Below are positions 60,942 to 64,000 of a DNA stretch of 64,000 nucleotides, one piece after another. Made by a program: the position numbers and the translations under genes. This DNA comes from Leucobacter viscericola (GTDB lineage: Bacteria > Actinomycetota > Actinomycetes > Actinomycetales > Microbacteriaceae). The DNA lies in contig NZ_CP049863.1 in assembly GCF_011299575.1 (NCBI RefSeq), positions 2,914,001 to 2,978,000 of the forward strand, read 5' to 3'. Numbering within the stretch: position 1 is the stretch's first letter; every line of letters starts with the position of its first letter. The notes under the pieces are model-generated. The model did not search any database. It saw only the letters and a list, made by a program, of their open reading frames with translations, and was not told the origin of the DNA.

Positions 60942-62051
60942 GTGACTGAGAACGCGTCGATCTATGCCCAATCCGGAGTCGATACCGCGGCGGGCGACCT
61001 CGCCGTCGAGCTAATGAAGTCTGCGGTGTCTCGTACCCACGGCCCCGAGGTGATCGGTGGTGTGGGCGGATTCGCCGGCATGTTCGATGCCTCCGCCCTG
61101 CTCGGCTACAAGAAGCCGCTGCTCGCGTCATCGACCGACGGCGTCGGCACCAAGGTAGCGATCGCGCAGGCAATCGACAAACACGACACCATCGGGCAAG
61201 ACCTAGTGGCGATGGTCGTTGACGACATCGTTGTTGTTGGTGCGAAGCCGCTCTTCATGACCGACTACATCGCGTGCGGCAAGGTTGTGCCGCAGCGCAT
61301 CGCTGACATTGTGCGAGGGATCGCCGAGGCCTGCGAGGCTACCGGTACTGCGCTGGTCGGTGGCGAGACGGCCGAACACCCCGGGCTGCTCGGTCCCGAT
61401 GATTACGATGTCGCGGGTGCCGCGACCGGTGTGGTCGAGGCCGACCGGATGCTCATGCCCTCACGCGTGCAGGACGGCGATGTGGTACTCGCAATGGGCG
61501 CTTCGGGGCTGCACTCGAACGGGTTCTCGCTCGTGCGACACATTCTTTCGGAGCGGGGCATCGGCTACGAGCGGCACAGCGCCGAACTCGGCGCGAGCTA
61601 CGGTGAGGCGTTGCTGACACCGACGGCTCTCTACACGTCGCCGCTGTTGCGAGTGCTTGAGGACCCCGCACTCGATGGTGCGATCCACTCACTGAGCCAC
61701 GTGACCGGCGGCGGCATCGCGGCGAACCTCGCTCGTGTGCTTCCTGTCGGTTCGTGGGTCGAGCTGGATCGCGGCACGTGGTCTCCTCTCCCTGTATTCA
61801 GGCACCTCGCGGATCTCGGTGGGCACTCACTCGAGTCGCTTGAGGGGGCATGGAACCTTGGTGTTGGCATGTTCGCAGTGGTCGCCGCTGATCGCTCAGC
61901 CCACGTCGCCGCAGCGCTGACCGCCGAGGGTCTCGACACCTGGGTAGCCGGTACGGTCTCGACCACGCCGCGCGACTTCGCGGGTTTCGAGCAGGGGGCA
62001 AAGGGCGTCGACGGTGGCGCGGTGCGCCTTGTCGGGGCCTTCGCCGAGTAG
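60942..62051 (+). CDS. purM: Phosphoribosylformylglycinamidine cyclo-ligase
   Basis: Encodes 369 residues of AIR synthetase. The PurM/AIRS motifs are present: IYAQSGVDTAAGDLAVELMK, KPLLASSTDGVGTKVAIAQ, DDIVVVGAKPLFMTDYIA, GGETAEHPG, LASGLHSNGFSLVR-type motif GASGLHSNGFSLVRHIL, and HVTGGGIAANLARVLP. The GTG at 60942 is the family start; the frame stays open to 60876 without a start signal. Lies divergently from purF, a common pair. Confidence 0.96.
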   Translation: MTENASIYAQSGVDTAAGDLAVELMKSAVSRTHGPEVIGGVGGFAGMFDASALLGYKKPLLASSTDGVGTKVAIAQAIDKHDTIGQDLVAMVVDDIVVVGAKPLFMTDYIACGKVVPQRIADIVRGIAEACEATGTALVGGETAEHPGLLGPDDYDVAGAATGVVEADRMLMPSRVQDGDVVLAMGASGLHSNGFSLVRHILSERGIGYERHSAELGASYGEALLTPTALYTSPLLRVLEDPALDGAIHSLSHVTGGGIAANLARVLPVGSWVELDRGTWSPLPVFRHLADLGGHSLESLEGAWNLGVGMFAVVAADRSAHVAAALTAEGLDTWVAGTVSTTPRDFAGFEQGAKGVDGGAVRLVGAFAE

Positions 62052-62095
62052 CGACTCGCACGCGCCAACGGGGCAAGAAAGGGTGAGATGAACCC

Positions 62096-62962
62096 ATGAC
62101 TACGGAAGTGGACAGCACCGCGCTTGCTGTTGCCGTCTGTCGCGCAGTGGAGACGAGTCGAAGCGACGGGCTCATTCGAGATCCGTTCGCCGCAAAACTG
62201 GCTGAGCCGGGCGCAGGCCGCTTTCCGAGCAGCTGGCCTGCCCGCCCAGAAGATGCCTCGCCGCTTGACCAGCCCGCGCTGCTCGCAGCCGTGTATATCG
62301 GGCTGCGCACGCGATTCATCGATGATGTTATCGCGAGCAGCGCAGCATCACAGTGCGTGATCCTCGGAGCCGGCCTCGACACGAGGGCTTATCGGCTGGA
62401 GTGGCCGGTGAGCGCGACAGTTTTCGAGCTGGATACGCCGGCAACACTCGCCTATAAGGAGCGGGAGCTCGCTGGGGTCGGGCCGAGGGCAAAGCGGTGT
62501 GCTCTGGGCGTGGACTTGCGACATAGCGACTGGACGGGTGAGCTGCTCGGTGCCGGGTTTGATCCTGAGATCAGCACCGTGTGGGTGATTGAGGGGCTGT
62601 TTCCTTACCTCGACGCGGCGGCCCAATCGGCTGTGTTGCGCGGCGTTGTGGACCTGTCTGCCGTGGAGTCAACGGTGGTGATTGAGCGCGCCGTGCCGCT
62701 GACCCAGGGGCCAGACCTCGACGACAAACTGGAAGCGTTCGCCGCGCAGACGGGCATGTCGATCGCAGAGATTCTCGCCCGCACGAACCCGCCAGATCCT
62801 GCGGAGCTGCTCCGTGTAGCGGGATGGATCGCTGGGAACACGGGAGTTGATGAGCTGCAACGGCGCTACAGTCGGATTCTCTCGCTCGATCCCCACGCAA
62901 CCGAGCCAACAGGATCAGCGGGGCGCGGGGGTTTTGTGGTCGCGCACTTTGCGGCCACGTGA
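62096..62962 (+). CDS. SAM-dependent methyltransferase of the LCMT (leucine carboxyl methyltransferase) family
   Basis: Encodes 288 residues. The actinobacterial LCMT-type signature is clear: DPFAAKLAEPGAG, FIDDVIASSAASQCVILGAGLDTRAYRL (SAM loop), ATVFELDTPATLAYKERELA, and VIEGLFPYLDAAAQSAVL. These proteins are widespread in actinobacteria (mycobacterial homologues are numerous), mostly with unknown substrates, some linked to lipid or antibiotic methylation. The ATG at 62096 is used; another ATG at 62088 is in a different frame. It follows purM by 44 bases. Confidence 0.88.
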   Translation: MTTEVDSTALAVAVCRAVETSRSDGLIRDPFAAKLAEPGAGRFPSSWPARPEDASPLDQPALLAAVYIGLRTRFIDDVIASSAASQCVILGAGLDTRAYRLEWPVSATVFELDTPATLAYKERELAGVGPRAKRCALGVDLRHSDWTGELLGAGFDPEISTVWVIEGLFPYLDAAAQSAVLRGVVDLSAVESTVVIERAVPLTQGPDLDDKLEAFAAQTGMSIAEILARTNPPDPAELLRVAGWIAGNTGVDELQRRYSRILSLDPHATEPTGSAGRGGFVVAHFAAT

Positions 62963-62979
62963 CGGGCAGGAGCCAGGGC

Positions 62980-63447
62980 CTAACCCTGTGTAATTAACGC
63001 CGTAGCGATGACCGCGACGCCTTCGCCGCGTCCGGTGAAGCCGAGGTGATCAGTGGTGGTGGCGCCGAGACTGACCGGAGCCCCGACGAGTTCTGACATG
63101 ACCCGTTGCGCCTCGTTGCGGCGGGGGGCGAATTTGGGTCGCTCACCGATGATCTGCACCGACACGTTGCTGGGTTGCCAGCCGTGCTCGGCGAGGCGCT
63201 TGAGCGCGGCCGTGATGAAGCCGGTACTTGCGGCATCTTTTGTGTCGGGATCATCGACCCCAACGAGGCCACCTATGTCGCCGAGGCCTGCCGCGGAGAG
63301 TAGCGCGTCGACGATGGCGTGGCACACGGCGTCGCCGTCGCTGTGCCCCGCCAGACCTGGTTCGCCAGGCCAGTCGAGGCCCGCCAGCCTCAGCGGCGCT
63401 GCCGGGTCGTAGGCGTGCACGTCAAACCCCGTGCCGACGCGGATCAT
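62980..63447 (-). CDS. ispF: 2-C-methyl-D-erythritol 2,4-cyclodiphosphate synthase
   Basis: Encodes 155 residues of the MEP-pathway cyclase that makes the cyclodiphosphate from CDP-ME-2P. Metal-site residues are in VGTGFDVHAYDP (Asp8, His10) and GLAGHSDGDAVCHAIVDALLSAAGLGDIG (His42 and Asp pair). The C-terminal TTTDHLGFTGRGEGVAVIATALI is typical. The start overlaps the ispD stop by four bases, so ispD-ispF are coupled. It ends 17 bases after the methyltransferase gene, convergent. Confidence 0.97.
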   Translation of the reverse strand: MIRVGTGFDVHAYDPAAPLRLAGLDWPGEPGLAGHSDGDAVCHAIVDALLSAAGLGDIGGLVGVDDPDTKDAASTGFITAALKRLAEHGWQPSNVSVQIIGERPKFAPRRNEAQRVMSELVGAPVSLGATTTDHLGFTGRGEGVAVIATALITQG

Positions 63448-64000
63448 GCTTCCTCCGTGAGACCGACCACGTTCGCGGCGAGAAAGAACTCGAGGATCCG
63501 CAGATCGTCGGGAGTTGTGAGCTTATGCGCGCGCATCTCGCCGACGACCGTGCGCACACGACCACCCGCGCGCTGCACGACCTCGGCATCGTCGGTTGGA
63601 GGATCCGTGTGCAACTGCGCTGTGGCGTGAGCCGCGGCAAGCGTTTCCCGAGGGAACCCCTGGGGTGTCTGCACGGCCACCAGGGGGGCGCGGTCGATCG
63701 TTTCGTGCACGATGCCCTCCGCGTCGACGCGCTTGAGCGTGTTAGCGATGGGAAGCGCGGGCACGACTGAATCGCCAGTCCGATGCACCTCGCTAATGAC
63801 TCTTTCGAAGAGTTCGGCGCTGGCAAACGGGCGTGCTGCGTCGTGGACCAGGACCGTGTCGACCGATTCTGGCAGAGCGTCGATGCCAAATCTGACCGAC
63901 TCGTGACGTTCTCTGCCGCCGGGCACGACCGTGACTGACCAGGAGGCGTCGGGCTGCACGACGCTGTCGATGAGGTCGAGAGTCTGCGCGGCGCGATCCT
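63444..64000 (-). CDS. ispD: 2-C-methyl-D-erythritol 4-phosphate cytidylyltransferase (N-terminus beyond window)
   Basis: The 185 visible residues are the C-terminal part of IspD. PGGRERHESVRFGIDALPES, TVLVHDAARPFASAELFERVISEV and VQTPQGFPRETLAAAHA match the family, including the Ala-Arg-Pro-Phe catalytic region. The frame runs open past the window edge and reads DRAAQTLDLIDSVVQPDASW at the edge. The N-terminus (normally with the CTP-binding GxGxR) lies outside. Makes CDP-ME from MEP and CTP; coupled to ispF. Confidence 0.92.
   Translation of the reverse strand, partial: DRAAQTLDLIDSVVQPDASWSVTVVPGGRERHESVRFGIDALPESVDTVLVHDAARPFASAELFERVISEVHRTGDSVVPALPIANTLKRVDAEGIVHETIDRAPLVAVQTPQGFPRETLAAAHATAQLHTDPPTDDAEVVQRAGGRVRTVVGEMRAHKLTTPDDLRILEFFLAANVVGLTEEA

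Noticed and set aside
60798..60971. Extended N-terminus for purF
   Set aside because: It would place residues before the catalytic cysteine, which must follow the initiator methionine.

Overview
The window is chromosomal DNA from a high-GC Gram-positive actinobacterium, most likely a member of the Microbacteriaceae close to Leucobacter. The genus is an inference; no rRNA gene is present to settle it. Supporting signs are frequent GTG starts, many apparently leaderless genes (a TAnnnT -10 box 6-8 nt before the start codon), class A penicillin-binding proteins with PASTA domains, a compact Tad pilus locus with DUF4244 and TadE-like proteins, a topoisomerase I with a Lys/Ala-rich tail, and a Hen1-Pnkp RNA repair pair. 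Nearly the whole window is coding and reads as core chromosome, with one accessory-looking catabolic block. I saw no tRNA or rRNA gene, CRISPR array, transposase or prophage gene. No stretch over 300 bases lacks a gene; the largest gaps hold leaders, promoters or hairpins and are listed.

Layout. 0-1.4 kb: L10 leader, rplJ, rplL and terminator. 1.4-6.4 kb: an asymmetric heterodimeric ABC exporter, a membrane protein behind a perfect 16-bp inverted repeat, and the SRP RNA (ffs). 6.4-14.8 kb: a phytoene-dehydrogenase-like oxidoreductase, pta-ackA (acetate/acetyl-CoA interconversion), dnaX-recR. 14.8-18.9 kb: hen1-pnkp RNA repair operon. 18.9-21.6 kb: lysC-asd (aspartate pathway, with an internal lysC start) and a small membrane protein. 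21.6-30.8 kb: metallophosphoesterase, two paralogous PASTA penicillin-binding proteins with duplicated promoters, DUF4177 and Rid-family genes, and acs. 31-34.7 kb: Tad pilus genes, including a TadB-TadC fusion and a TadG-like/M23 peptidase fusion. 34.9-39.5 kb: topA, tmk, mtnA.

39.5-62 kb is dominated by purine biosynthesis: purL, purQ-purS, purC, purD, purF and purM. Between purC and purD lies a block of about 10 kb for aromatic acid catabolism through CoA thioesters: an AAHS-type transporter, a fused FAD monooxygenase/Old-Yellow-Enzyme protein of the salicylyl-CoA/anthraniloyl-CoA 5-hydroxylase family, an aryl-CoA ligase, a single-domain cupin, an acyl-CoA thioesterase, a fumarylacetoacetate-hydrolase-family protein, a Rid protein and a PaaX-type repressor. 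This is my main candidate for a poorly described system: the set fits import, CoA activation, hydroxylation, thioester release, ring cleavage, possible deamination and hydrolysis of an amino- or hydroxybenzoate. The window ends with a LCMT-family methyltransferase, ispF and the start-less part of ispD.

Regulation visible in sequence: several promoters match the short-spaced mycobacterial RecA-NDp (PafBC) pattern TGTCRG-N10-TAnnnT, before the ABC exporter, dnaX, a VOC protein, an SRPBCC protein and (looser) the two penicillin-binding proteins. A shared operator-like motif, GTGACG-Y-TCGT, lies at both likely promoter regions of the aromatic block.
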